Source: Legionella taurinensis
GTDB lineage: Bacteria; Pseudomonadota; Gammaproteobacteria; Legionellales; Legionellaceae
Length of the DNA stretch: 64,000 bases
Direction of reading: 5' to 3'
Assembly (NCBI RefSeq): GCF_900452865.1
Contig: NZ_UGOZ01000001.1
Location: forward strand, 1,488,001-1,552,000
This document shows, piece after piece, positions 54,078-63,650 of the stretch; position 1 is the first letter of the stretch; every line of letters starts with the position of its first letter. The notes below the pieces were generated by a model, which was not told the origin of the DNA, searched no databases, and was given only the letters and a program-made list of their open reading frames with translations. A program made the translations under genes and the position numbers.

Positions 54078-54917
54078 ATGAAAGAACAAGCTGGTTCCAT
54101 CGCCGGTTTCGCCCCGTTCATACCGACTCAAGCCATTTCCCGCTCCTGCCGCTCCCTGCTTTTTTGCGGCCTGCTGCTCTTACTGCAGTCCTGCCAGCAC
54201 AGCATGGACGCCAAGCGGCAAAAAGCGGAAAACGCCCAGAAACTGGGTGATGCGGCCTCATTCAATGTGCAACTCGGAATGGGTTATTTAAGGCAGGGCG
54301 ATCGGCCGCGGGCGAAACGCAAGTTGCTCGCCGCGCTGGAGTTGGCCCCCGACTCACCCGATGTGAATGTGGCCATGGCTTATTTTCTTGAAAAGACAGG
54401 CGACATGGATGAAGCCCGCATTTATTACAAAAAAGCCTTGTCTTTAGCACCCAACAGCGGGGCGCAGTTAAATAACTACGGTACTTTTTTATGCCGCGCT
54501 GGTAAATACAACGAAGCGGAAAGCTACTTTTTGAAAGCCGTGAGCGATGTTCACTATGTTCACAGCGCCGGAGCTTACGAAAACGCCGGGTTATGCGCCG
54601 CGGCTGTGCCGGATTATGCCAAAGCCGAAACCTATTTCAGCAAGGCCCTGGAACAGGATCCTGAGCGTAAACAGTCGCTTCTTGAATTAACCACGATCGC
54701 ATTGAAACAAAGCCAGCCTGAAAAGGCGCTGAAGTATTTACAGAAGTACCAGGAATTATCGTTAAATGATCCTGTCTTGTTAAGCCTGGCGGCGGATGCC
54801 GCGACCAAACTGGGGAAAGCAGAGGTTGCAGCGGATTACCAAGCGCGCCTGAATAAATTAAACCGTAATACCGACTATGCCGGAGAAAAAAATGAATTCG
54901 ACAGTGCCAATGGATGA
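54078..54917 (+). CDS. pilF: Type IV pilus biogenesis/stability lipoprotein PilF/PilW (TPR)
   Basis: 279 residues from ATG 54078; GTG 54036 would add 14 residues and neither has a clear SD. A hydrophobic stretch ends in LLLLLQSC, a lipobox. Then come about six TPR units (FNVQLGMGYLRQGDRPRAKR, VNVAMAYFLEKTGDMDEARI, AQLNNYGTFLCRAGKYNEAE, YENAGLCAAAVPDYAKAETY and further). In other gammaproteobacteria PilF/PilW pilots the PilQ secretin to the outer membrane. Position between rlmN and rodZ is the conserved one. Its end overlaps rodZ by 26 bases. Confidence 0.9.
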   Translation: MKEQAGSIAGFAPFIPTQAISRSCRSLLFCGLLLLLQSCQHSMDAKRQKAENAQKLGDAASFNVQLGMGYLRQGDRPRAKRKLLAALELAPDSPDVNVAMAYFLEKTGDMDEARIYYKKALSLAPNSGAQLNNYGTFLCRAGKYNEAESYFLKAVSDVHYVHSAGAYENAGLCAAAVPDYAKAETYFSKALEQDPERKQSLLELTTIALKQSQPEKALKYLQKYQELSLNDPVLLSLAADAATKLGKAEVAADYQARLNKLNRNTDYAGEKNEFDSANG

Positions 54918-55464
54918 AGCCCCAGCAGAGAATCCCATACAGAACCCAGGTGCGCAGTTAGCCCATATCCGGGAAAAGAAAGGGTACAGCCGTGAATACG
55001 TTGCAGGCAAATTGCATTTAAGGGTGCGATTAATTGAGCTTCTTGAAGAAGATGCTTATGATCAAATGCCGGAGCCAGTGTTTGTTAAAGGTTACTTTCG
55101 TGCCTATGCCAAATTACTGGGTGTTTCTCCGGAGCCTTATGTGTCGTCCTTCAATAAAACCGCAGTGGCTGAGCGCAAGCCTGAAAAAGCGGCGTTATGG
55201 CAAAGCAAACGGGAATCTCATCGCGGCGAGCGTGCGGTGCGTTGGATAACCGCCTGCATCGTCATTGCTGCCGTGGTGGCAGTGAGCTTCTGGTGGCAGA
55301 AAAACAGCGACCAACTCTTTTTTACGAAAGACGATAGCCAGGTGGCTTCGCTGAAAAACCCCGAAGTGGACGGCGAAGAAAAACAGGTGGAAGTCAAACT
55401 CACCGATATTTCCAAGATGCAATCCATGTTCCGATTAAATTCAGACAGCTCAACGGAGAAGTAA
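54892..55464 (+). CDS. rodZ: RodZ-family helix-turn-helix membrane protein
   Basis: 190 residues. N-terminal HTH (about 20-90: GAQLAHIREKKGYSREYVAGKL, VFVKGYFRAYAKLLGVSPE), a linker, a single TM helix (about 115-135, WITACIVIAAVVAVSFWW) and a short periplasmic tail. RodZ couples MreB to the elongation machinery. The large C-terminal beta domain of E. coli RodZ is missing (337 residues there), so this is a truncated form. GGAG precedes the ATG at 54892. Confidence 0.82.
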   Translation: MNSTVPMDEAPAENPIQNPGAQLAHIREKKGYSREYVAGKLHLRVRLIELLEEDAYDQMPEPVFVKGYFRAYAKLLGVSPEPYVSSFNKTAVAERKPEKAALWQSKRESHRGERAVRWITACIVIAAVVAVSFWWQKNSDQLFFTKDDSQVASLKNPEVDGEEKQVEVKLTDISKMQSMFRLNSDSSTEK

Positions 55465-55465
55465 T

Positions 55466-56758
55466 TTGGTTGAGAGAATTCAAGCAATCCGGGGTATGAA
55501 CGATGTACTGCCCCATCAGACAGAGACCTGGCGTAATCTGGAAACAGTGTTTATCCAGTGCCTGTCGCAATACGGCTATCAGGAAATACGATTTCCCCTG
55601 GTCGAAAGTACACAACTGTTTAAACGGACCATCGGTGAGGTCACCGATATCGTTGAAAAAGAAATGTACACCTTCACGGATTTAAACGGGGATAGCCTGA
55701 CCCTGCGTCCCGAGGGGACTGCAGGCTGCCTGCGTGCCTGCCTTGAGCATGGCCTGTTGCATAACCAGCAGCAGAAATTATGGTACATGGGGCCGATGTA
55801 CCGCCATGAAAAACCGCAAAAAGGGCGTTACCGTCAATTTAACCAGTTCGGCGTGGAAGTGCTGGGCATCGATGGCGTGGCCATCGAACTGGAGCTTCTG
55901 GCGCTTTGTGTCCGGTTATGGAAGACACTCGGTATTGATCAGTCGGTGCGTTTACAAATCAATACCTTGGGCGAGCTTTCCGAACGGCAGCATTACAAAG
56001 AAAAGCTGGTGCAGTTTTTCAAAGCCAATCTGTCGGTTCTGGATGAGGACAGTTTAAGGCGCCTCGAAAAAAACCCATTGCGTATTCTCGACAGCAAAAA
56101 CCCGGATATACAGGCGTTGGTGAGTCAGGCTCCGCGTCTCATGGATTCGCTCAGCGATGAAAGCCGACGCCATTTTGATGACCTGTGCGCAGGCCTTGAG
56201 AAACTGGGCATCGCTTATGAGGTCAATCCTTTCCTGGTTCGGGGATTGGATTATTATGGCCATACAGTGTTTGAATGGGTCACTGACCAGTTGGGAAGCC
56301 AGGCGACTGTCTGTGCGGGCGGGCGTTATGATGCCCTGGTCGAACATTTAGGCGGCAATAAAACGCCGGCCATTGGTTTTGCCATGGGTGAAGAACGGTT
56401 GCTGCTGCTGATGGAAACCTTGCAGTGTGTGCCGCAATTCTGCAAAAAACCTTCACTGTTTCTCATTGCCAGCGGAGACGAGGCAATGATGCGCGCTCTG
56501 ACGCTTGCTGAAGAACTGCGTCAGGTGAACGCAGACTGGTGCGTTATGACCAATACGGTTGGCGGAGGATTTAAAAGCCAGTTTAAGAAAGCCGACAAGA
56601 GCGGTGCTGATTTTGCCCTGATTCTTGGGGAAGATGAAGTAAAAAGCGGACTGGTGAGCCTTAAAAACTTGCGTAATCAGGAAGATCAGGTCACTATCCC
56701 ACAACAGGATTTAGCAACCCATTTACAGACTATCTTGGATGATGGCAGGAGAAGATGA
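55466..56758 (+). CDS. hisS: Histidyl-tRNA synthetase
   Basis: 430 residues, class II. Charges tRNA-His. Start is TTG at 55466 (GGAG seven bases upstream); the sequence then reads VERIQAIRGMNDVLP. Motif 2 is YRHEKPQKGRYRQFNQFGVE, the HisA signature is LVRGLDYYGHTVFEW, and motif 3 is PAIGFAMGEERLL. A C-terminal anticodon-binding domain follows. One base separates the rodZ stop from this start. Confidence 0.97.
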   Translation: MVERIQAIRGMNDVLPHQTETWRNLETVFIQCLSQYGYQEIRFPLVESTQLFKRTIGEVTDIVEKEMYTFTDLNGDSLTLRPEGTAGCLRACLEHGLLHNQQQKLWYMGPMYRHEKPQKGRYRQFNQFGVEVLGIDGVAIELELLALCVRLWKTLGIDQSVRLQINTLGELSERQHYKEKLVQFFKANLSVLDEDSLRRLEKNPLRILDSKNPDIQALVSQAPRLMDSLSDESRRHFDDLCAGLEKLGIAYEVNPFLVRGLDYYGHTVFEWVTDQLGSQATVCAGGRYDALVEHLGGNKTPAIGFAMGEERLLLLMETLQCVPQFCKKPSLFLIASGDEAMMRALTLAEELRQVNADWCVMTNTVGGGFKSQFKKADKSGADFALILGEDEVKSGLVSLKNLRNQEDQVTIPQQDLATHLQTILDDGRRR

Positions 56759-57432
56759 TGTCGGTTTATATGACTGAAGAAGAGCAATTACAAGCGATTA
56801 AAAAATGGTGGAATCGTTACAGCACGATGATTACAGTAATACTGTCCTTTGTCATGCTGGGCGCCGCTGGCTACAAATATTGGCATTGGCATCAGGAAAA
56901 AATAAATACGCAGGCTTCGTCCGCCTATGAACACCTGATGGTTGCTTTTTCAAATCATGATAATAAAGGCATTAAAGCCTATGCCAATCAGTTAATTAAC
57001 GAATACGGTCAGACGGTTTATGCCGATGCCGCAAGAATGACCCTGGCAAAACTGCTGGTCACTAAGGAAAAATACAACGAAGCAAGGGATATGCTCAATC
57101 AGGTCGCTTCAGCATCCCGGGTTTCTGCGTTAAAACAGATTGCTAAGATACGCATTGCCCGTTTGCTGCTGGCTGAAAAATCCTATGACAAGGCCTTAAC
57201 GGAGCTGTCCGTGGTGGATGACAATGCCTACATGCCGGTCATTAATGAATTGAAAGGCGATATTTATGCGGCTACCGGTAAATATCAGCAGGCAATTATT
57301 TCATACAAGGAAGCCATCACGGAAGTGCGTACACACGGCATGGGCAATCTCTTCCTTGAGATGAAGACCAATGAATTGGCGGCCATGACCCAATCCACCA
57401 CCATGGATAATCATTCCTTACAAGCTGCATGA
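56755..57432 (+). CDS. yfgM: YfgM-family TPR membrane protein
   Basis: 225 residues. Short cytoplasmic N-terminus (TEEEQLQAIKKWWNRYSTM), a TM helix (about 25-43, ITVILSFVMLGAAGYKYW) and a periplasmic TPR-like domain (YADAARMTLAKLLVTKEKYNEAR). In E. coli YfgM associates with SecYEG and periplasmic chaperones. The ATG overlaps the hisS stop and has AGGAGAAG upstream. The standard neighbours hisS and bamB support the call. Confidence 0.9.
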   Translation: MMSVYMTEEEQLQAIKKWWNRYSTMITVILSFVMLGAAGYKYWHWHQEKINTQASSAYEHLMVAFSNHDNKGIKAYANQLINEYGQTVYADAARMTLAKLLVTKEKYNEARDMLNQVASASRVSALKQIAKIRIARLLLAEKSYDKALTELSVVDDNAYMPVINELKGDIYAATGKYQQAIISYKEAITEVRTHGMGNLFLEMKTNELAAMTQSTTMDNHSLQAA

Positions 57433-57443
57433 GAAGAGGTTTT

Positions 57444-58610
57444 ATGTTTTTTAAGTTGAGTAGAAGTATGATGGCGCTGGCTTTGATTGGTTTGTTGCCA
57501 GCCTGCAGTAAAATTGATGATTACATGCTCGGTAAGGACAACACGCCGCAGCCTTCCGAGTTAAAACCGGTCAAAGCGAAAGTGACCCTGGTTGAAAAAT
57601 GGAATGCACCTGTCGGAAGTTCGCGGAAAAATGAGGCTTACCTCCGCTTAAGGCCTATTGTTTCCGGTAATATTCTGTACAGCGCGGATCATAACGGCTA
57701 TGTCCAGGCCATTGATAAATCCACAGGCACCCAGCAATGGGCTAAAAAAATTCCCTACACGTTGGTCAGCGGCCCTGCGGTCGGTGAAGGCAGTTTGATA
57801 CTGGCTACCGATGATTCATCCATTGTTGCCTTAAAACAAAGCGATGGTTCTGAACTCTGGAAAGCCAATGTGTCCGGTGAAGTATTGGCAAAGCCCATCA
57901 TTGCTCAAGGCAAGGTCATCGCCAAAACGATTGATGGTAACCTTTATGCTTTTGATGTGCACTCCGGCGAGAAAAAATGGGTCTCAGTGCATGGCGCGCC
58001 CAGCTTGATTCTGAAAGCCAGCTCGTCGCCCGTAGTCAGTGGCAATGTGGTCGTTGTCGGCTATTCGGATGGCAAAATGGATGCCGTTGATCTGGCGTCT
58101 GGGCACTTGTTGTGGCAAAAAAGCATAGTCTATGCGACGGGGTCAAGCGATGTCGAAAGGTTGGTGGACATTGACGCCGATCCGATTATTCGAGGCAATG
58201 TGGCTATTCTTGGCAGTTACCAGGGTTACATTGGTGCCCTGTCGCTGACGGATGGGCAGTTCCTGTGGAACAAACCCGTGTCGCTCTATAAAAACATGGT
58301 CGTTCGCGGTGATAGTTTGTACCTGACTGACAGTGATGACGTCATTTGGGCGATCAATACCCGCAATGGTCAGGTCAATTGGAAACAGGTTGCGTTAAAA
58401 GCCCGGGGATTAACCGAGCCTGTATTGATGGGGAATCGGCTGTTTGTGGGCGATAGAACCGGCACAATGCACGTGCTATCAACCCAAAACGGGGAGTTTC
58501 TCGCCAGGGCGCCCATGAGTGGCGCGGTGAGTGTAGCGCCGCTGGCATTGGGCAACAATCTCTACGTCATGACCTCCAATGGGAAGTTAAGCCGTTACAC
58601 AGTGAGCTAA
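57444..58610 (+). CDS. bamB: Outer-membrane protein assembly factor BamB (lipoprotein)
   Basis: 388 residues. Signal peptide and lipobox LIGLLPAC (Cys about 22 from ATG 57444), then an eight-bladed PQQ/WD-like beta-propeller with repeated G...W motifs (GTQQWAKKIPY, GSELWKANVSG, GEKKWVSVHGA, GHLLWQKSI, GQFLWNKPVS, GQVNWKQVAL). BamB is the BAM-complex scaffold. ATG 57444 has GAGG four bases upstream; an in-frame ATG at 57429 is possible. Confidence 0.95.
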   Translation: MFFKLSRSMMALALIGLLPACSKIDDYMLGKDNTPQPSELKPVKAKVTLVEKWNAPVGSSRKNEAYLRLRPIVSGNILYSADHNGYVQAIDKSTGTQQWAKKIPYTLVSGPAVGEGSLILATDDSSIVALKQSDGSELWKANVSGEVLAKPIIAQGKVIAKTIDGNLYAFDVHSGEKKWVSVHGAPSLILKASSSPVVSGNVVVVGYSDGKMDAVDLASGHLLWQKSIVYATGSSDVERLVDIDADPIIRGNVAILGSYQGYIGALSLTDGQFLWNKPVSLYKNMVVRGDSLYLTDSDDVIWAINTRNGQVNWKQVALKARGLTEPVLMGNRLFVGDRTGTMHVLSTQNGEFLARAPMSGAVSVAPLALGNNLYVMTSNGKLSRYTVS

Positions 58611-58613
58611 TCG

Positions 58614-60002
58614 ATGATACCTGTTATTGCTTTGGTTGGTCGACCCAATGTGGGTAAATCGACGCTCTTTAATCGTTTGACACGAACGCAAGATGCTCTG
58701 GTGGCTGATTTTCCAGGATTAACCCGTGATCGCCAATACGGTGAAGCGGTTTATGAAAACAAACCCTTCATCGTGATTGATACCGGCGGTGTCGGCGTTG
58801 AAGACCAGGCGGTGGATGAACTGATGTCCAGGCAGTCAGAGATTGCTTTGGACGAAGCCAACATCGTTCTTTTCCTGGTCGATGCGAGGGCCGGCTTAAC
58901 CGGCATTGATGAACAAATTGCGCTGCAATTGCGAAAAATCAACAAACCGGTTTTTGTAGTGGTCAATAAAAGCGATGGTCTGGATGAGGAAATTGCCTCC
59001 GCTGAATTTCAGTCCTTAGGCTTCAATCAACTGCATGCCATTTCGGCTGCCCATGGACGCGGCATGCATCCCTTGCTTCGCGCCATGACCCATGATTTCG
59101 CACAGGCCTCAGAGGATGAAGACACGGGTGAAAAGGGCATTAAAATCGCCTTTGTCGGACGCCCCAACGTGGGTAAGTCCACCCTGGTCAACCGCATCCT
59201 GGGTGAGGAGCGGGTTGTGGTGTATGATATGCCGGGAACCACCCGCGACAGCATCGCTATTCCTTTTGCCCGGGATGAAAAAAATTACATTCTGATTGAT
59301 ACTGCCGGTGTGCGTCGACGTTCGCGGGTCGATGAGAAAATTGAAAAATTTTCCATTATCAAAACCCTGCAATCCATCCGGGAGTCCCACGTCTGCCTCA
59401 TGCTTCTTGATGCTCGTGAGGGTTTAACCGAACAGGACATGCACCTGTTGGGCTTTATTGTCGAGTCCGGCAAGGCCTTGGTGATTGTCGTCAACAAATG
59501 GGATGGACTTGAGGATTCGCATAAACAACATGTCAAAGACGAGTTGGCCCGCCGGCTCCACTTTGTCCAGTTCGCGAAAACCCGTTTCGTTTCAGCCCTG
59601 CACGGCAGCGGGGTTGGTTTATTATTTAATGACATTGAACAAGCCTATCGTTCCGCCATGCAGGGGTTATCGACACCTAAATTAACCCGGCTGCTGCAGG
59701 ATTTGGTAACCCAGCACAACCCGCCTTTAGTCAGCGGCCGCCGGATTAAATTACGCTATGCCCATGCTGGCGGGCACAATCCGCCGATTATCGTGATTCA
59801 TGGCAATCAACTGGATGCCTTGCCGGACAGCTACAAACGTTACTTAACCAACGCGTTTATTCAGCACCTCGATTTGGTGGGAACCCCCTTGAAACTGGAA
59901 TTCAGAGGCAGTGAAAATCCATTTAAAGGCAAAAAGAATAAATTAAGCGAACGGCAGGTTAAACGCAAAAGACGGTTGATGAAACATGTGAAGAAACGCT
60001 AG
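58614..60002 (+). CDS. der: GTPase Der (EngA)
   Basis: 462 residues with two tandem GTPase domains and a KH-like C-terminus. [15 protein letters not shown] (residues 8-22) with DTGG, VNKSD; then [15 protein letters not shown] (about 182-196) with [13 protein letters not shown] and VNKWDGLED. Essential for 50S maturation. The C-terminus KHVKKR is basic. Follows bamB by three bases; convergent overlap of 4 bases with the HD-GYP-like gene. Confidence 0.97.
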   Translation: MIPVIALVGRPNVGKSTLFNRLTRTQDALVADFPGLTRDRQYGEAVYENKPFIVIDTGGVGVEDQAVDELMSRQSEIALDEANIVLFLVDARAGLTGIDEQIALQLRKINKPVFVVVNKSDGLDEEIASAEFQSLGFNQLHAISAAHGRGMHPLLRAMTHDFAQASEDEDTGEKGIKIAFVGRPNVGKSTLVNRILGEERVVVYDMPGTTRDSIAIPFARDEKNYILIDTAGVRRRSRVDEKIEKFSIIKTLQSIRESHVCLMLLDAREGLTEQDMHLLGFIVESGKALVIVVNKWDGLEDSHKQHVKDELARRLHFVQFAKTRFVSALHGSGVGLLFNDIEQAYRSAMQGLSTPKLTRLLQDLVTQHNPPLVSGRRIKLRYAHAGGHNPPIIVIHGNQLDALPDSYKRYLTNAFIQHLDLVGTPLKLEFRGSENPFKGKKNKLSERQVKRKRRLMKHVKKR

Positions 60003-61273
60003 TCCTCAGAAACAGGTGGGATTACCGGCTCGTAAACGTACACCAGGACATTGTGCAGTGCTGTGATCCGATCGATTAGTTCATCATCCAGTTTGCTGCC
60101 TTTTTTAAGAAAGATGAATCCTTCACTCGATTTCAAATCCCTGGATAACACCATGCCGCTGAGTAATTGATGCGGCTCCAGGGCTTTTTCCATCAACGCG
60201 GTCTGTTGTTCCGGCAACGACGCAATGATATCCATGAACAGCAGTAATAATTTTCGATCGTAACGTTCCTCATTTTCTTTCATGTAAGCCAAGGCTTGTT
60301 TGGCTGGGTATTTCTCCTGAAAAATTAAGCCATACATTAATTCATTGTAATCGACAGCAATGGCGAGAATGGCTGCAAAAAGGGGTATGGAGTCGCCTTT
60401 TACCCCATGCGGGTACCCTTTGCCATTGAAGCGCTCGCGATGATAAAGGATGGTATTGACCACCTCTTTTAGCGAAGGAAAAGCAGAAAGTGACATGGCG
60501 CCTAAAATCGGGTATTGCTTGAATTCCTGGTATTCTCTGGTCGTCAGTTGGGCAAAGGGTTTAAATCGTATCTCTTCACGCAACCCGTTGCGGCCCAGGT
60601 TGTGAAGCATGGCCGCAAGGTACACGGTTTGAATTTCCTTGTCATTGAGGTGCATGGCTTTTGCCAGAAGTTTAGCGTGAGTGGCCACTTTGCGGGAATA
60701 CCCTTTGTTGTGATTTTCATTCAATTCCTGAATGGACAAAAAAACCTGAATGGCGGCTTCATGGGTTTCCTGTAAATCCGCGTAGCTGCGATGCAATTCC
60801 GCCGTGCGCTTCTGGATTTTTTCTTCCAATTGGCCGTTTAGAATTTTTAATTTTTCATTTTGCTGATTAATCAGTTCCTGCATGATGCGATTTTGATCAC
60901 GCAGTAATTTATTTTCCAGCATGCTGTTAATGGCGCTTAACATTTCCTCCTTTTTAGAGGACTTGGCAAGGTAATAATTCACCTGACCGACGTTGATCGC
61001 GGCAATTGCCGTGTGAATGTCATCGTAACCGGTCATCAGGATACGCCTGACATCAGGCCAACGTTCTGCGGCTTCCTTGAGGAATTCCGCGCCGTTCATC
61101 TGCGGCATGCGCATGTCGGAGATAATGATGTCAATGGGATTATTTTCAAGGATGTGAAGACCGTCCATCGCGGATTCAGCAATATGAACTTTATATCCTT
61201 CGGGCGTGAGCGTTCGCTGCAGGCTGATAAGCGTGCTGGGTTCGTCATCAACGATTAACAATGTGGGTTGCAC
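59999..61273 (-). CDS. Response regulator with degenerate HD-GYP-like output domain
   Basis: 424 residues. REC domain 1-120 ([10 protein letters not shown], phospho-acceptor D53 in [12 protein letters not shown], Thr/Lys switch residues), a coiled-coil linker 120-170, then an HD-GYP-type domain. There LHNLGRNG (H224 N225) replaces the LHDIGK signature and [12 protein letters not shown] (277-288) keeps the GYP part. HD-GYP proteins hydrolyse c-di-GMP; loss of the metal-binding Asp suggests reduced or absent catalysis. No cognate histidine kinase is adjacent. ATG at 61273; the SD is weak. Confidence 0.8.
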   Translation of the reverse strand: MQPTLLIVDDEPSTLISLQRTLTPEGYKVHIAESAMDGLHILENNPIDIIISDMRMPQMNGAEFLKEAAERWPDVRRILMTGYDDIHTAIAAINVGQVNYYLAKSSKKEEMLSAINSMLENKLLRDQNRIMQELINQQNEKLKILNGQLEEKIQKRTAELHRSYADLQETHEAAIQVFLSIQELNENHNKGYSRKVATHAKLLAKAMHLNDKEIQTVYLAAMLHNLGRNGLREEIRFKPFAQLTTREYQEFKQYPILGAMSLSAFPSLKEVVNTILYHRERFNGKGYPHGVKGDSIPLFAAILAIAVDYNELMYGLIFQEKYPAKQALAYMKENEERYDRKLLLLFMDIIASLPEQQTALMEKALEPHQLLSGMVLSRDLKSSEGFIFLKKGSKLDDELIDRITALHNVLVYVYEPVIPPVSED

Positions 61274-61464
61274 GGCTTATCCTCCCTGAATGCGGAGTGA
61301 ACATTTCTATAGTATAAGACAAATTTATCAGGTCAGTGACTTGACATGCCACGGGAAAGTGATTGATATAGCTAAAAATTAATTAATTTCCTTGTCGAGT
61401 GCCGGTTACTTTAATCACACTGGGGTTAGATGAGCGGACGGGCAGTGTCAAAGAAGGTTTAAGG

Positions 61465-63165
61465 ATGAAAAATAAAAAAAATTATCTGGGACTGCTGATT
61501 CTTGGCTTGTACAGTATGGCCTATGGCGCATCGATTGCGCCGCCCTTTGAGAGCATCGGCGACATGCAGGCTAAGCTTGCTCAAGGGAAAACCACCTGTA
61601 CGGAGGTGATTAATCGTTATCTTAAACGGATAAAACAGTACAACCTGGGCGGTGATGACCGGCCGCCGATTAATGCCTGGACAGTCCTCAGTACGCAAAG
61701 CGTGGCCGAAGCGCAGGCGCTGGATGAGTATTATGCCAGAACCCATCGTTTGATTGGGCCCCTGCACTGTGTGCCGCTCGTTATCAAGGACAACATTGAC
61801 TCGTATGATTCAACCAGTACAGTGGGTAGTCTTGCCTTGCTTGGCAATCAACCGGCCAGAGATGCTTTTTTGGTGGTTCAATTAAGAAAAGCAGGGGCTG
61901 TCATTTTAGGCAAAGGGGCCATGGATGAATTCGCTTCAGGCATGTTTGGCATCAGCAGCCGCAGTGGCCGTATTGGTAACCCTTACAATACCGAAAAAAA
62001 CCCCGGCGGCTCAAGCGGTGGTTCCGCCGCAGCAGTCAGTGCGGGGTTTGCTCTGGCAGGAATTGGTACGGATAACAGCGGCTCCATCCGTATACCGTCA
62101 GCATTTAATGCCCTGTACGGGTTACGCCCCAGTACTGGATTGGTTAGCCAGTCAGGCATTTTTCCCAACGGCAACCTCGATGGGACGGCTGGTCCCATGA
62201 CGCGCCATATTGAAGACATGGCCCTTATTCTGGATGCCATCGCCAAACCGGACCCTCATGACAGCAAAACGCTGTCGGTACCGCGGGTTCCGACGTACCG
62301 AGCCTTTCTGAAGAAGGAGGGGCTGAGGGGCAAGCGGCTTGGCATAGTACGTCAGGTGGGTTTAATCAAACCGTTTCAGGGCATGCCGAGAGACGTAGAA
62401 AAAGGGCTGCAGGGGATGTTAACCCAACTGCGTCAGGCCGGCGTCACGGTCATCGATAATATCTATCTCACGGATTTTATTAATAATCGCAATGTGAATA
62501 TGTCCGGAATGGCTGAGGAAATCAATGACTATTTCAAGTCATTTGCCTCAGTCCGAAAAAATTACCGTGATTTTTGCCAGTCAAACCGGACCCGGGTGTA
62601 TGGTGATGTAAATGCATGCCTTACGTTTTTGACTGATCTGCCGGCCAAGAACAGTCGATCTTACCGGGAAGCCTTACAGCGTTTTGCCAGTAACCGAGCG
62701 TATGTGGAGAAGTACATGCGTGAAAATCAGTTGGATGTCCTGCTGATGCCGATTAGCCGGGTGGGTGAAGCCACCTACGATGCCTATCAGGTCAACACCT
62801 GGCAGGCACCGGTAGCGTCTAATGCCGGTTTGCCCGCTCTAAGCATCAACATAGGCTACACCCGGAAGGGGCATATGCCTGTCGGTGTGGAATTAATAGC
62901 CCAATCGTTTCAGGAGGGCCTTTTGCTCGAAATAGGGTATGCCTATGAGCAGATTGCACCCGCTTTAATTCCCCCTGACATGCCGAGCGAAAATAAGAAA
63001 CTGGCGTCCCTTTCTCTGGCCGCGTATAACAATCTGCTCAGTGAAACAGGGTATCAAAGCTTTTATCAGGTGCTTAAAGACAATCAAAAAGAAGAGATAG
63101 AAGAAGCGCTCACGCCAAAACGGTTTACCGAAATTACCCGTCAAGTGGTTCAGGGCTGGCCTTAG
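61465..63165 (+). CDS. Secreted amidase-signature hydrolase
   Basis: 566 residues from ATG 61465 with a signal peptide ending AYGA (about residue 20). Amidase-signature family: VIKDN (catalytic Lys), NPGGSSGGSAAAVSAG (cis-Ser) and GTDNSGSIRIPSAFNALYG (nucleophile Ser). Secretion distinguishes it from GatA; a periplasmic or exported amide hydrolase is the best guess, with unknown substrate. A longer frame from 61399 would bury the signal peptide and is rejected. The 3' end overlaps the usp gene by 4 bases. Confidence 0.85.
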   Translation: MKNKKNYLGLLILGLYSMAYGASIAPPFESIGDMQAKLAQGKTTCTEVINRYLKRIKQYNLGGDDRPPINAWTVLSTQSVAEAQALDEYYARTHRLIGPLHCVPLVIKDNIDSYDSTSTVGSLALLGNQPARDAFLVVQLRKAGAVILGKGAMDEFASGMFGISSRSGRIGNPYNTEKNPGGSSGGSAAAVSAGFALAGIGTDNSGSIRIPSAFNALYGLRPSTGLVSQSGIFPNGNLDGTAGPMTRHIEDMALILDAIAKPDPHDSKTLSVPRVPTYRAFLKKEGLRGKRLGIVRQVGLIKPFQGMPRDVEKGLQGMLTQLRQAGVTVIDNIYLTDFINNRNVNMSGMAEEINDYFKSFASVRKNYRDFCQSNRTRVYGDVNACLTFLTDLPAKNSRSYREALQRFASNRAYVEKYMRENQLDVLLMPISRVGEATYDAYQVNTWQAPVASNAGLPALSINIGYTRKGHMPVGVELIAQSFQEGLLLEIGYAYEQIAPALIPPDMPSENKKLASLSLAAYNNLLSETGYQSFYQVLKDNQKEEIEEALTPKRFTEITRQVVQGWP

Positions 63166-63581
63166 ATTCGCAAGGTCAGCACATCACAGGGGGCATGATG
63201 GACGACAGCATGGGCGGTACTGCCTAAAAAAGCCGGCAAAGGCCCAGGCGTGTGGCTGCCGATAATCACTAAACTGCAGCCTAATTCCTTTACTTTTTTG
63301 AGCACCAGTTGTTTAATGGAGCCGATTTCGACATGCTGCTGCGACACAGGAATAGTCAAGGCGTCACCCAGCACATTCATGACGGTTACGGCATCGTCTT
63401 TGACCGGATTGGCCAACTCAGCAAAACCCAGTCCCTGAGCCAACTGCAACGACGCAGGGGGCTCAATCACATGCAGAAGATGGAGTGTGCCCCCAAATGC
63501 CTTGGCAATGGCTGCGGCTTTTTGGCACATGGCAAAATGGTTCTCTTTTAAATCCGTGGCATGCAAAATAGTGGCGTACAC
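63162..63581 (-). CDS. Universal stress protein family (UspA-like)
   Basis: 139 residues. YATILHATDLKENH (beta-1 with Asp), a central helix AAAIAKAFGGTLHLLHVIEP and the C-terminal ATP-binding loop GSHTPGPLPAFLGSTAHAVVHHAPCDVLTL, close to the G-2x-G-9x-G-(S/T) pattern. Start is GTG at 63581 (GAGGG nearby); the longer frame adds an N-terminus without a match. Typical function is survival under stress or stasis. Confidence 0.85.
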   Translation of the reverse strand: MYATILHATDLKENHFAMCQKAAAIAKAFGGTLHLLHVIEPPASLQLAQGLGFAELANPVKDDAVTVMNVLGDALTIPVSQQHVEIGSIKQLVLKKVKELGCSLVIIGSHTPGPLPAFLGSTAHAVVHHAPCDVLTLRI

Positions 63582-63650
63582 GATTCCCTCGCAAAAAACC
63601 GCCGTGGTTATATCTAGTGTAGTTAGTTCTTTAAAAAAGACAACATGCAA

